A DNA stretch of 64,000 bases from contig JAFGVP010000006.1 in NCBI GenBank assembly GCA_016937945.1, positions 16,899 through 80,898 of the forward strand. Reading direction: 5' to 3'. Origin of the DNA: Pontiellaceae bacterium (GTDB lineage: Bacteria; Verrucomicrobiota; Kiritimatiellia; Kiritimatiellales; Pontiellaceae). The notes beneath the pieces are model-generated. The model did not search any database, was not told the origin of the DNA, and saw nothing but the letters and a program-made list of their open reading frames with translations. This document shows, piece after piece, positions 38,601 to 45,897 of the stretch. Positions within the stretch are counted from its first letter, which is position 1, and each line of letters opens with the position of its first letter. Made by a program: the position numbers and the translations under genes.

Positions 38601-39192
38601 TGTTGGGCAGGGCGGTTTTCTGGTCGGCCAGCCCATGATCCTGAATCTCCAGGAAAAAGTTGTTCGGTCCGAGGATATCCGAATATTCCCGAGCCAGCGC
38701 TTCGGCCTTATCGAGCTCTCCGAGCAGGCAGGCCTCGGTCACTTCGCCGCGCAGGCAGGCGGCCAGCCCGATGAGTCCCTTGCTGTATTGCCGCAGCCAC
38801 TCCTTGTCGATACGCGGCTTGTAATGAACCCCTTCGAGGTGAGCCTTGGAAACCAGCCGGACCAGATTTTCATAGCCCTCCTGCGTTTCGGCCAGCAGCA
38901 CCAGATGCATGTTGTTGCGCTGCGAGCGGACGGCGGGATCGGTGGAGTTCTGGGTGAATTCAACCCCGTGGCGGGCCACATACACCTCGCAGCCGATAAT
39001 CGGCTTGATGCCGGCGCCGCGGCAGGCCTTGTAGAATTCAACCGCACCGAAAAGCACGCCGTGGTCGGTCATCGCCAGATAATCCATGCCCATTTCCTTG
39101 GCTGCCTTCACGGCATCCTTCACCTTCACGGCACTGTCGAGCAGGCTGTAGCAGGTGTGAAAATGCAGATGGCAGAACGGTACTTGGCTCAT
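35626..39192 (-). CDS. dnaE: DNA polymerase III alpha subunit
   Basis: Replicative polymerase of 1188 aa. The N-terminal PHP domain starts FCHLHFHTCYSLLDS (7-20) and includes MTDHG and ATNDVHY. The C-family polymerase core has GPGRGSGAGS (377-386) and the catalytic PDFDIDFC motif (Asp421 and Asp423). Later come the helix-hairpin-helix region (FNAVPDGSGIRFGMAAIKGVG cut for length) and an OB-fold part (TRTRIGGMVTEMRKLFTKKD). MSQVPFCHLHFH at 39192 is the family start, preceded by GGGGAG; the frame upstream to 39393 is unrelated. Confidence 0.96.
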   Translation of the reverse strand: MSQVPFCHLHFHTCYSLLDSAVKVKDAVKAAKEMGMDYLAMTDHGVLFGAVEFYKACRGAGIKPIIGCEVYVARHGVEFTQNSTDPAVRSQRNNMHLVLLAETQEGYENLVRLVSKAHLEGVHYKPRIDKEWLRQYSKGLIGLAACLRGEVTEACLLGELDKAEALAREYSDILGPNNFFLEIQDHGLADQKTALPNIIEISKRTGLPLVATNDVHYVRKEHAEAHDVLICLQRGDLVADPNRHRYEGDQFYMKSGAEMAALFPDHPEAISNTIEIARRCNVEFFFPEKAEDLHFPEFPLPDGFSKDLDYLVHLGKRGLKKLYDIEDLDNPKDEREKEINERFYYEVSVIVKTNYINYFLVVADFIQWARRQGIPVGPGRGSGAGSLLAYSLEITTIDPLKYSLIFERFLNPDRVSPPDFDIDFCPTKRYQVIQYVREKYGHDCVAQIITFGTLGAKTLMRDLGRVLEIPLPECDKLAKLIPDTPGTTLEKALAESPDFKRATETDENARRIMRYARLLEGLPRHTGMHAAGVVIGEKPLIEIIPLTVEPKEKLTVVQFEKGPTEEIGLLKMDFLGLKNLTIIYEACDLIKRNHGIAIDPEKLPIDDQKTFELLARGDTVGVFQLESGGMRDTLRQVNPDCIEDIIAILALYRPGPMQFIPTYTKRKHGQEEIKYDHPILEPILKETNGIIVYQEQIQQAARDLAGFTLGEGDILRRAMGKKKPEVMAQQRGKFVDGCLSANQIPEKQANMIFDNIEKFAQYGFNKSHSTAYGFVTYQTAWLKAHYPAEFMAALLSGEMGNSEKLTGFIGEAKEVGIEVMAPCVNESIARFNAVPDGSGIRFGMAAIKGVGEGVVADIVRERDDNGLYTGLMDFCARVPSANKKVLENLIRSGAFDFTGVHRARLFAGIDTAIGRAAEALKDKASGQCSMFDMLADTEESKGESSDEELPEVKPWSESDMLAAEKELIGFYISGHPLAQHEWALDRFALTRMKDITKLPPGTRTRIGGMVTEMRKLFTKKDQKPMATFRLEGLEGSISAIIFPGPYEQYGDLLADDATLMFGGIMMEEDGGDTKLQVMEIFPLEQATSLFCDRVSIHLPEMGVNEQVIKILRNITDAHPGSIPLNLCIEFVDGQKVFINADHAFRVRPSPEFERQVEHAIGEGLVYIAGKSDALRNPPPERKWNKRKQ

Positions 39193-39404
39193 GAAAACAA
39201 CTCCCCGGAAATTGAGGATGGAAGATAAAATCCGGCGCCGGCAAATAACAGGAAAAATTTCCGACGGATCCGGCGTTCGACGGTATCCGCACGTCCTGCA
39301 GACGCTTCCGGAAACACATTTATAAAACACGCACAACATTACCCATAATATCCGCTTGATTTTAGTAATGAGCATATGCTCATATGCGGCCAAGGAGAGA
39401 TTCG
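39193..39404. other. Divergent dnaE / metal-redox operon intergenic region
   Basis: A 212-bp divergent region. It must hold the dnaE promoter and, at its right end, the promoter and palindromic operator of the 14-gene operon. It becomes AT-rich between 39310 and 39385. Confidence 0.6.
39368..39383. promoter_or_regulatory. 16-bp perfect palindrome, candidate operator of the DUF134-led operon
   Basis: ATGAGCATATGCTCAT at 39368-39383 is a perfect dyad ending 21 bases before the DUF134 start codon. A plausible promoter, TTGATT (39356-39361) and TCATAT (39380-39385) at 18-bp spacing, would overlap it, so binding there should block RNA polymerase. The neighbouring helix-turn-helix DUF134 protein is the natural candidate ligand-binding repressor; this link is inference. 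Confidence 0.7.
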
Positions 39405-39761
39405 ATGCCGAGACCGGAAAACATTCGTGAAATTGATACCGCCCCGCAGGTGACGTGGTTTAAGCCCGCCGGCGTGCCTATGCGCAACCTGGAGGAAGTT
39501 GTACTGACGCTTGACGAGATCGAGGCCATACGCCTGGCCGACGCCGAAGGGCTCTATCAGGAGCAGGTCGCTGAGCAGATGAAAGTGTCACGTCCCACGG
39601 TAGGCCGGATTCTTGCATCGGCGCGCGGAAAGATCGCGGACGCGCTGGTGAACGGCAAGGCCATGCGCATTGAGGGCGGAACCGTGGTCTTCCGCGAAAA
39701 GGAACCGGGCAGCTGTCATGGACGTCATCGTCACGGACAGGGTCGCGGCGGGCACCAATAG
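39405..39761 (+). CDS. DUF134 family DNA-binding regulator
   Basis: A 118-aa DUF134 protein: conserved start MPRPENIREIDTAPQVTWFKPAG, then a sigma-70 region-4-like helix-turn-helix (LTLDEIEAIRLADAEGLYQ, AEQMKVSRPTVGRIL). The C-terminal tail GSCHGRHRHGQGRGGH is rich in His plus one Cys and could bind metal. It heads the 14-gene operon and follows a 16-bp palindrome. DUF134 genes commonly sit beside NifX-like and MinD-ferredoxin genes in anaerobes, so a metal- or redox-responsive regulator is likely. An alternative upstream start at 39384 overlaps the operator. Confidence 0.87.
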   Translation: MPRPENIREIDTAPQVTWFKPAGVPMRNLEEVVLTLDEIEAIRLADAEGLYQEQVAEQMKVSRPTVGRILASARGKIADALVNGKAMRIEGGTVVFREKEPGSCHGRHRHGQGRGGHQ

Positions 39762-39788
39762 AAAATATATAAAACAAGGAGGCATATC

Positions 39789-40061
39789 ATGCCAAATGGA
39801 GATCGAACAGGTCCGGACGGTGCCGGATCAGGAACAGGACGAAGAATGGGTTATTGCGCCGGCAACGAAATGCCGGGAAGGCAGTCCGGCGGCGGACGCG
39901 GCATGGGACGGGGATTTCGCTGTGGAGGACGCGGCATGGGCCGCGGCGGAATGCGCGGCAACCGCTCCGACTCAGAGAATGCTCTGCTTCGTGAAGAGCT
40001 TGAGGCTTTGCGTATGCAGGTGGCGGCGCTCGGTCGGCAGATTGCAGAGCAGAAAGGATAG
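39789..40061 (+). CDS. DUF5320 glycine-rich protein
   Basis: A 90-aa protein whose first half is rich in Gly, Arg and Met (GRGMGRGFRCGGRGMGRGG) with two Cys, and whose second half is a short coiled coil (LLREELEALRMQVAALGRQI). This is the DUF5320 pattern, found next to NifX/NifB-like and MinD-ferredoxin genes in many anaerobes. Function unknown; a scaffold or metal-handling role is a guess. GGAGG lies just before the ATG. Confidence 0.8.
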   Translation: MPNGDRTGPDGAGSGTGRRMGYCAGNEMPGRQSGGGRGMGRGFRCGGRGMGRGGMRGNRSDSENALLREELEALRMQVAALGRQIAEQKG

Positions 40062-40069
40062 GGCCGGTC

Positions 40070-40432
40070 ATGAAAATTGCAGTAACAACCTCCGGTGATC
40101 ATCTGGATGCTCCGGTCGATCCGCGATTCGGGCGGGCGCCGCAGTTTCTGATTTTCGATACGGAAACCGAAGTGATCGGCATCAAGAAAAATACGCAGAA
40201 TCTCAATGCGGCGCAGGGTGCGGGCATTCAGTCGGCAATGAACGTCTGTGAAGAATCGGTGGACTGCGTGATTACCGGAAACTGCGGCCCGAAAGCCTAT
40301 GCAACGCTCAGTGCGGCCAATGTTTCGGTCTATATCGGCGTGGATTGCACGGTGGGCGAGGCCATTGAAAAGCTGAAACGCGGTGAGCTTGAAGTATCGC
40401 AGGAAGCCAACGTGGAAGGGCATTGGGCTTAG
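40070..40432 (+). CDS. NifX/NifB-like dinitrogenase iron-molybdenum cofactor family protein
   Basis: A 120-aa protein of the Fe-Mo-cofactor-binding (NifX/NafY/orange protein) superfamily: MKIAVTTSGDHLDAPVDPRF, FGRAPQFLIFDTE, and VDCVITGNCGPKAYATL. In characterised members this fold binds Mo-Cu or Fe-S clusters. No nitrogenase genes occur in the window, so it belongs to the orange-protein-like group. It sits eight bases after the DUF5320 gene, second of the accessory proteins under the DUF134 regulator. Confidence 0.88.
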   Translation: MKIAVTTSGDHLDAPVDPRFGRAPQFLIFDTETEVIGIKKNTQNLNAAQGAGIQSAMNVCEESVDCVITGNCGPKAYATLSAANVSVYIGVDCTVGEAIEKLKRGELEVSQEANVEGHWA

Positions 40433-40433
40433 C

Positions 40434-41300
40434 ATGCAGAGCTACACGGAATGTATTCCCTGTTTTGTCCGTCAGGCCTTCGATGCGCTGTGTATGGTTG
40501 GAAGCGACGAGCGTCAGCGTCATCGGGTGCTTCAGCGGGTATTGGTGGAGGCGGCGCGTTTCCCGCTGGACCGTCCTCCTCCGGCCATGGCGCAGGAGAT
40601 TCATCGAATCATTCGCGAAGAGCTGCAAAACGCCGATCCCTACGCAAAAATCAAAGATGCGTCCACCCGGATTGCACTCGATCTTGCGGAAGAGGCCCGG
40701 GGCCTTATCAAGGCGTCCATCGAGCCGTTCCGCATGGCGGTCCGGTTCGCAATCGCCGGCAACATCATGGACTTTGCGCTGGCTTCGGCCTGGGACCGGC
40801 TGGATCTGAACAACTTTATTGAAAAGACGCGGCTTTATCCACTCGATGACGCTGCGGTCGGGCGGCTGCATCGGGCCGTTGATGCGGCGCAGTCCATACT
40901 CGTGCTGGGGGATAATTGCGGGGAAACCGTATTTGACCGCTTGCTGATCGAGCAGATGGCCGGGAAAAGGATTCATTATGCGGTCAAGGGGGCGCCGGTG
41001 ATCAACGATGCAACGTTGGCGGATGCAATCGCCGCCGGACTGGATCAGGTGGCCGAATTGGTTGAAAACGGGAGCGATGCGCCCGGTACGCTGCTCGAAG
41101 ACTGCTCCGAAGCGTTCTGTGAACTGTTTGATTCCGTTGACCTCGTGATTGCAAAGGGGCAGGCCAACTATGAAAGCCTCAACAGCGTCGCCCGGCCTGT
41201 CTTTTTCCTGACCCAGGTCAAATGCCCGGTGATCGGCCGGGATCTGGATGAACCGGTGGGCCGCTGGGTAATCCGTGAACATAAAGGGGCGGGCCGATGA
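40434..41300 (+). CDS. DUF89 family protein (metal-dependent phosphatase-like)
   Basis: A 288-aa DUF89 (ARMT1-like) protein. The N-terminus has a CxxC pair (TECIPCFVRQAFDA); the metal/phosphate site is LGDNCGETVFDRLLIE, followed by VKGAPVINDATLADA, both family hallmarks. DUF89 proteins have been described as metal-dependent damage-control phosphatases on sugar phosphates and related metabolites. The start at 40434 is one base after the previous stop. Its tail overlaps the first MinD-type gene by four bases. Its presence in this operon is not explained by known roles. Confidence 0.85.
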   Translation: MQSYTECIPCFVRQAFDALCMVGSDERQRHRVLQRVLVEAARFPLDRPPPAMAQEIHRIIREELQNADPYAKIKDASTRIALDLAEEARGLIKASIEPFRMAVRFAIAGNIMDFALASAWDRLDLNNFIEKTRLYPLDDAAVGRLHRAVDAAQSILVLGDNCGETVFDRLLIEQMAGKRIHYAVKGAPVINDATLADAIAAGLDQVAELVENGSDAPGTLLEDCSEAFCELFDSVDLVIAKGQANYESLNSVARPVFFLTQVKCPVIGRDLDEPVGRWVIREHKGAGR

Positions 41301-42130
41301 AGATTGCCATTGCATCCGGCAAAGGCGGAACCGGCAAGACCACGCTCTCCTGCGCCATGGCATTTGCCATCGACGGACCGGTCCGGTTGCTCGACTGCGA
41401 TGTCGAAGAGCCGAACAGCCACTTTTTTGTACATCCGGCCATCGAATCCGCGGAAGAGGTCTACAGTCTGGTGCCGGAAGTGGATCCTGAAAAATGCACC
41501 AATTGCGGAGCCTGCGGCCGGGTTTGCCGGTTCAGCGCGATTGTGCCGCTCGTTAAAAAAACGCTGGTTTTCAGCGAGCTGTGCCATAGCTGCGGCGGCT
41601 GTGCGCGGATTTGCCCGTCCGGCGCCATTACGGAAGTCCGGAAGCGGATCGGCACGATCGAAACCGGTCGGCGCGATCATGTTGAATTTATTTCCGGGCA
41701 GCTGGATGTCGGGCAGGCGATGTCACCTCCGGTCATCCGCGCCGTTCTGAATCGTGCATCGGAAGACGGCCTGACGATTGTCGACTCTCCGCCCGGAACG
41801 GCCTGTCCGTTTGTGACCGCCGTCAAGGGATGCGATGCCGTCATTCTGGTAACCGAACCTACGCCCTTCGGCCGGCATGATCTCGGACTGGCTGTTGAAA
41901 CGGTTCGTGAGCTGGGCGTTCCCTTCGGCGTGGTTGTTAACCGCTCGACGGCAGAGGAAAACCTGATCAGCGAATACTGCAGGAAGGAAAACATTCCCCT
42001 TTTGCTTCAGATTCCCGAGGACCGGCGCGTGGCGCAGGCCTATTCCCGAGGCCGCCTGCTGACTGACGTCATGCCGGAACTGCGGGACGCCCTGCGTTCG
42101 CTTCCGCAGCAACTGGAGGAATTGGCATGA
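41297..42130 (+). CDS. MinD-superfamily P-loop ATPase with inserted ferredoxin domain (first copy)
   Basis: A 277-aa SIMIBI-class ATPase with a deviant Walker A, GKGGTGKTT (residues 8-16), and DCDVEEPNSH. Residues about 60-115 are a 2x4Fe-4S ferredoxin: CTNCGACGRVCRFSAI and CHSCGGCARICPSGAI. The switch region IVDSPPGTACPF follows. The domain order matches the paired MinD-ferredoxin ATPases of the Desulfovibrio orange-protein cluster. It overlaps neighbours by four bases on each side and is followed by a paralogue, so the two probably form a heterodimer. Confidence 0.92.
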   Translation: MKIAIASGKGGTGKTTLSCAMAFAIDGPVRLLDCDVEEPNSHFFVHPAIESAEEVYSLVPEVDPEKCTNCGACGRVCRFSAIVPLVKKTLVFSELCHSCGGCARICPSGAITEVRKRIGTIETGRRDHVEFISGQLDVGQAMSPPVIRAVLNRASEDGLTIVDSPPGTACPFVTAVKGCDAVILVTEPTPFGRHDLGLAVETVRELGVPFGVVVNRSTAEENLISEYCRKENIPLLLQIPEDRRVAQAYSRGRLLTDVMPELRDALRSLPQQLEELA

Positions 42131-43008
42131 AAGAGCTGGTAATCATCAGTGGAAAAGGCGGAACGGGAAAAACCAGTGTGACCGCATCGTTTGCATCGTT
42201 GGCCGGCTCCTGTGTGCTGGCCGACTGCGATGTCGATGCCGCCGATCTGCACCTGATTCTGCGTCCGCAGGTTCTGCAACAGGAAACTTTCATGAGCGGC
42301 CACGCCGCGGCGATTCGCGAGGCGGACTGTACGCAGTGCGGGCTTTGCGAAACCCTGTGCCGCTTCGATGCCATTCATAACCTGACGGTGGATGCGGTCG
42401 GATGCGAAGGCTGTGGTGTATGCGTAGAATTCTGTCCGGCGTCCGCTATCGACTTCCCGGAGCAGGCCTGCGGCGAGTGGTTTGTTTCAGAAACGGCCTG
42501 CGGAAAAATGGTGCATGCCCGTATGCATCCGGGCGCGGAGAACTCCGGCAAGCTGGTTTCGCTGGTCCGGCAGGAAGCGCGCAGGATTGCGGAACAGAAT
42601 CAAACCGATTTCATCCTGGTAGATGGACCACCCGGCATCGGCTGTCCGGTGATTGCTTCGATCACGGGCGCCGATGCCGTGCTGGTGGTTTCCGAGCCGA
42701 CGCTCTCCGGTGAACACGACCTGAAGCGCGTGCTGCAGCTGGCCAGGCATTTCAAGGTGCAGGCGATGGTCTGTGTGAATAAGTGGGACATCAATCCGGA
42801 CATGGCGCAGCGCATTGAGGAGCTGGCGCGCTCAATGGGCGCGGTTCCGGTGGGCCGGATCCCATACGACGCAGCAGTTACCGAAGCGCAGGTGAACGGG
42901 TGTTCGCTGGTCGAGCACTCCAGAGGGCCTGCCGCCAAGGCCGTTCGACAGGTTTGGGATGCGGTCAGGGCGGCGCCTGCTGAAACGGTGGGAGGAGCGC
43001 ATGAGTAA
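42127..43008 (+). CDS. MinD-superfamily P-loop ATPase with inserted ferredoxin domain (second copy)
   Basis: A 293-aa paralogue of the preceding gene: GKGGTGKTS (residues 9-17), ADCDVDAADLH, then ferredoxin motifs CTQCGLCETLCRFDAI and CEGCGVCVEFCPASAI, and LVDGPPGIGCPV. Compared with its partner it has an insertion (QACGEWFVSETACGKMVHAR) and a shorter Ala-rich tail. Tandem copies of this kind are usual for this family and suggest ATP-coupled electron or cluster transfer. Its 3' end overlaps the NifU-like gene by eight bases. Confidence 0.92.
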   Translation: MKELVIISGKGGTGKTSVTASFASLAGSCVLADCDVDAADLHLILRPQVLQQETFMSGHAAAIREADCTQCGLCETLCRFDAIHNLTVDAVGCEGCGVCVEFCPASAIDFPEQACGEWFVSETACGKMVHARMHPGAENSGKLVSLVRQEARRIAEQNQTDFILVDGPPGIGCPVIASITGADAVLVVSEPTLSGEHDLKRVLQLARHFKVQAMVCVNKWDINPDMAQRIEELARSMGAVPVGRIPYDAAVTEAQVNGCSLVEHSRGPAAKAVRQVWDAVRAAPAETVGGAHE

Positions 43009-43429
43009 GCCGTTGAAGACCCGGGCCCAGACCGTGATGGATGCCTTTGAGTCCCGCCCGAAAAATTTCGGGCCGATGCGTGATGCGTCGGCTCATGCAA
43101 AGATTACGGGCCCATGCGGCGACACCGTTGAGGTTTGGTTTCGTATTGACGGCGGGCGGATACGGCGCGGCACCTTTATGTCCGATGGTTGTGGCTATTC
43201 GTGTCACTGCTGCAGCACAGCGGTGAAGCTTGCAGAAGGAATGGTTCCCGACGCGGCGGCTGAAATAACCAGGGAACAGGTGCTGGCGGCTGCCGGCGAA
43301 ATACCGCCGGATCACCGGCATTGTGCCCTGCTTGCGGCCAACACGATTCGCAAAGCATTGATGGAAAGGCCGGACTCAAAACCAAATAGCAGCCTGATCT
43401 CGAAAATCCGAAGGAAGTTTACGCGATGA
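43001..43429 (+). CDS. NifU/IscU-like iron-sulfur scaffold protein
   Basis: A 142-aa protein resembling the NifU N-terminal scaffold: ARITGPCGDTVEVWFRI-like strand (AKITGPCGDTVEV), a cysteine-rich FMSDGCGYSCHCCSTAVKL where NifU has GCGAAIASSS, and the third cluster ligand in DHRHCALLAANTIRKAL. It should bind a 2Fe-2S or 4Fe-4S cluster. Extra cysteines around the first ligand are unusual. Start at 43001 lies inside the end of the ATPase gene; it overlaps the next gene by four bases. Confidence 0.82.
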   Translation: MSKPLKTRAQTVMDAFESRPKNFGPMRDASAHAKITGPCGDTVEVWFRIDGGRIRRGTFMSDGCGYSCHCCSTAVKLAEGMVPDAAAEITREQVLAAAGEIPPDHRHCALLAANTIRKALMERPDSKPNSSLISKIRRKFTR

Positions 43430-44262
43430 ATGAATCGATGCCATATGTAAAAATTCTGGTAGATAACCGGGCCGCGCCGGGGTTGGTCGCGGAGCACGGC
43501 TTTGCCGCATGGATAGAGGCCGGCGGAAAAAAGATACTCTTTGACTGCGGGCAGGGAGCCGCCCTGCGCCCGAACAGCGAACGGACGGCGTGTGATATCG
43601 TCCACGCGGATCTCTGGGTGCTGAGTCACGGCCATTACGATCATACCGGCGCATCCGATTATGTGCTGGAACGCAATCCCGAAATCCAGGTTTACGCCCA
43701 TCACGGTATTTTCCGTGAGCGCTACAGTCTCCATCCCGAACAGCCGCCGAAAGAGATTTCCATGCCGTCCGAGCAGCGTCTCGTGGTGGCCAACCTTCCG
43801 GATTCCCAGCTGCATTGGGTGCGGGAGCCGTTGCAAGTGGCAGAAGGCGTCTGGGCCAGCGGTCCGATTCCCCGTAATCATCCTCTTGAGGATACCGGCG
43901 GGCCGTTTTATCTCGATAGCGAGGGTCACGATGCGGACGCGATTCCGGACGATCAGGCACTCTGGATTGAAACGCCGAGAGGGCTGCTGGTGATCTGCGG
44001 CTGCTGTCATTCCGGGCTGATCAATACGCTCGACTATGCGCGCCGGATGAGCGGCTTCGACAAGGTTTGGGGCATCATCGGCGGATTTCATCTGAAGCAT
44101 GCATCCGAAGAGCGGCTTACGGCCACGGCTGCGGCCCTGAAGGAAATTGCACCGGATTTCATTACGCCGTGTCACTGCACCGGAGACGCTGCGATCGAGT
44201 ATCTCAAAGAAACCCTTTCCATTCCCGTTGAGTCCGGATTTGCCGGTTATGTTGTTGATTAA
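43426..44262 (+). CDS. Metallo-beta-lactamase fold hydrolase
   Basis: A 278-aa MBL-fold protein of the type named 7,8-dihydropterin-6-methyl-4-(beta-D-ribofuranosyl)-aminobenzene 5'-phosphate synthase-like, common in anaerobes. The dimetal site is SHGHYDHTGA (about residues 66-75), with later ligands in VICGCCHSGLINT and TPCHCTGDAA. DNRAAPGLVAEHGFAAWIE at the N-terminus is also typical. Its partner function in MinD/NifX operons is unknown. ATG overlaps the NifU-like stop by four bases. Confidence 0.86.
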   Translation: MNESMPYVKILVDNRAAPGLVAEHGFAAWIEAGGKKILFDCGQGAALRPNSERTACDIVHADLWVLSHGHYDHTGASDYVLERNPEIQVYAHHGIFRERYSLHPEQPPKEISMPSEQRLVVANLPDSQLHWVREPLQVAEGVWASGPIPRNHPLEDTGGPFYLDSEGHDADAIPDDQALWIETPRGLLVICGCCHSGLINTLDYARRMSGFDKVWGIIGGFHLKHASEERLTATAAALKEIAPDFITPCHCTGDAAIEYLKETLSIPVESGFAGYVVD

Positions 44263-44270
44263 GGAGAACC

Positions 44271-45101
44271 ATGAGTACATGCAAGAGTCAGCCGGCGACC
44301 AATCCGGCACAGGATCAGGAAAAAGTCAATGCGCGCATGGCGCATATCAAGCATAAGATTTGTGTGCTGTCCGGCAAGGGCGGCGTCGGAAAAAGCACCG
44401 TCTCGGTGAATCTGGCAGCCGCCCTGGCCGAAGCCGGTAAAAAGGTGGGCCTGCTGGATGTGGATATTCATGGTCCCAGCATTCCGACCATGCTCGGGCT
44501 CAGGCCGCAGCCGTTTATGGGAACGGCCGATGCGATTGAGCCGGTGGTAGCTGGAAATCTGAAGGTGATGTCGGTCGGCTTTGTGAATGAAGATCTGGAT
44601 GCGCCGTTCATCTGGCGCGGTCCGATGAAGATGGGTGTTATCACCCAGTTTCTCGGCGATGTGGAGTGGGGAGAGCTCGACTACCTGATCATCGACTGCC
44701 CGCCCGGAACCGGCGACGAGCCGCTCTCCGTCTGCCAGCTGATCAAGGAGCCCGCCGGTGCCGTCATCGTGACCACGCCGCAGAAGGTGGCCGCCGTGGA
44801 TGTGCGCAAATCCCTGACCTTCTGCGGAAAACTGAATATGCCGGTATTGGGAATTGTTGAAAACATGAGCGGCTTTGCCTGCCCGAAGTGCGGTGAGGTC
44901 GTCAATATTTTCCATTCGGGCGGCGGTGCGGAGCTTGCGGCCGATTTCGGGGTGCCGTTTCTCGGTGCGCTTCCGATCGATCCGGCCATCGGGATGGCGT
45001 GCGACGCCGGCCAGCCGTTTGTCCAGAGTTACGCCGCCAGCGAAACCGCGCAGATCCTGCGCGAGATCATCCAGCCGCTTCTGCACATCAATCGGGGATA
45101 A
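44271..45101 (+). CDS. Mrp/NBP35-family iron-sulfur carrier ATPase
   Basis: A 276-aa ApbC/Mrp-type ATPase that carries Fe-S clusters to target proteins. It has the deviant Walker A GKGGVGKST (residues about 38-46), DVDIHGPSIPTML, DYLIIDCPPGTGDEPLS, and the cluster-binding CxxC in FACPKCGEVVN. The N-terminal 25 residues (MSTCKSQPATNPAQDQ) add one Cys. GGAG lies at good spacing before the ATG. It is the third P-loop ATPase of the operon, matching mrp in orange-protein-like clusters. Confidence 0.92.
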   Translation: MSTCKSQPATNPAQDQEKVNARMAHIKHKICVLSGKGGVGKSTVSVNLAAALAEAGKKVGLLDVDIHGPSIPTMLGLRPQPFMGTADAIEPVVAGNLKVMSVGFVNEDLDAPFIWRGPMKMGVITQFLGDVEWGELDYLIIDCPPGTGDEPLSVCQLIKEPAGAVIVTTPQKVAAVDVRKSLTFCGKLNMPVLGIVENMSGFACPKCGEVVNIFHSGGGAELAADFGVPFLGALPIDPAIGMACDAGQPFVQSYAASETAQILREIIQPLLHINRG

Positions 45102-45105
45102 TGCG

Positions 45106-45897
45106 ATGAAAAAACAGGTTCACCACGTTTTCTTTTCACCAACCGGAACAACCCGGGCGGTTATTGATGGGATCTGCCGGGGAACAGGGCTGGCCGACGG
45201 AGTGGTGATTGACCTGACGCACGACACCGGAGTCTCTTCTTCGTTTGGCCCGGAAGATCTGGTTGTGGTCGGCATGCCGGTTTATGCCGGCCGTCTGCCG
45301 AAACTGGCACTGGAACGGTTTGCCGCAATTTGCGGGAATGACGTACGCGTGGCCGCCGTGGTCGTGTATGGAAACCGCGCCTACGATGATGCCCTGCTGG
45401 AGCTGTGTGACTGTTGCTCAGAGCAGGGATTCCGCGTGGTCGGGGCCGCCGCATTTGTCGGGGAGCATTCCTTCTCTTCGTTGGAGGTCCCGATTGCGCA
45501 GGGCCGCCCGGATAAAGAGGATCTGGTGCGGGCAGAAGCCTTCGGCCAGCATGTGGCGGCGCAACTCCAGGCTCTCGATCTGGCCGAAATTCCCGGGAAC
45601 CGCCCTTATAAGGATAATCCGGTATTTCCGGGCGCGGCGGCGGAATCGGATCCGGAACACTGTATCCGCTGCGGCCAATGCGTCGAGGTTTGTCCGGCGG
45701 ATGCCATTACCATGTCTGCTGCATTACCGGAAACCAATGCGGAGGAATGCCTCTGGTGCGAAGCCTGCGTCCGGGCCTGCCCGACCCAGTCGCGCGCCGT
45801 GGTCCTGCCGAAGATCCGGGAAGTCGCCGAACGGCTGCACCAGACCTGTTCGGAACGCCGGGAGCCGAGCTGTTATTTTGAGGACGCCCAATGCTGA
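45106..45897 (+). CDS. EFR1-type flavodoxin-ferredoxin fusion protein
   Basis: A 263-aa electron-transfer protein. Residues 1-160 are flavodoxin-like with the FMN phosphate loop FSPTGTTRAVIDG; residues 185-245 are a 2x4Fe-4S ferredoxin (CIRCGQCVEVCPADAI, CLWCEACVRACPTQS). This domain order is the EFR1 family, which has Fe-S and probably flavin cofactors. It starts four bases after mrp and overlaps the transporter gene by seven bases. It likely supplies electrons to the neighbouring enzymes, but its partner is unknown. Confidence 0.87.
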   Translation: MKKQVHHVFFSPTGTTRAVIDGICRGTGLADGVVIDLTHDTGVSSSFGPEDLVVVGMPVYAGRLPKLALERFAAICGNDVRVAAVVVYGNRAYDDALLELCDCCSEQGFRVVGAAAFVGEHSFSSLEVPIAQGRPDKEDLVRAEAFGQHVAAQLQALDLAEIPGNRPYKDNPVFPGAAAESDPEHCIRCGQCVEVCPADAITMSAALPETNAEECLWCEACVRACPTQSRAVVLPKIREVAERLHQTCSERREPSCYFEDAQC

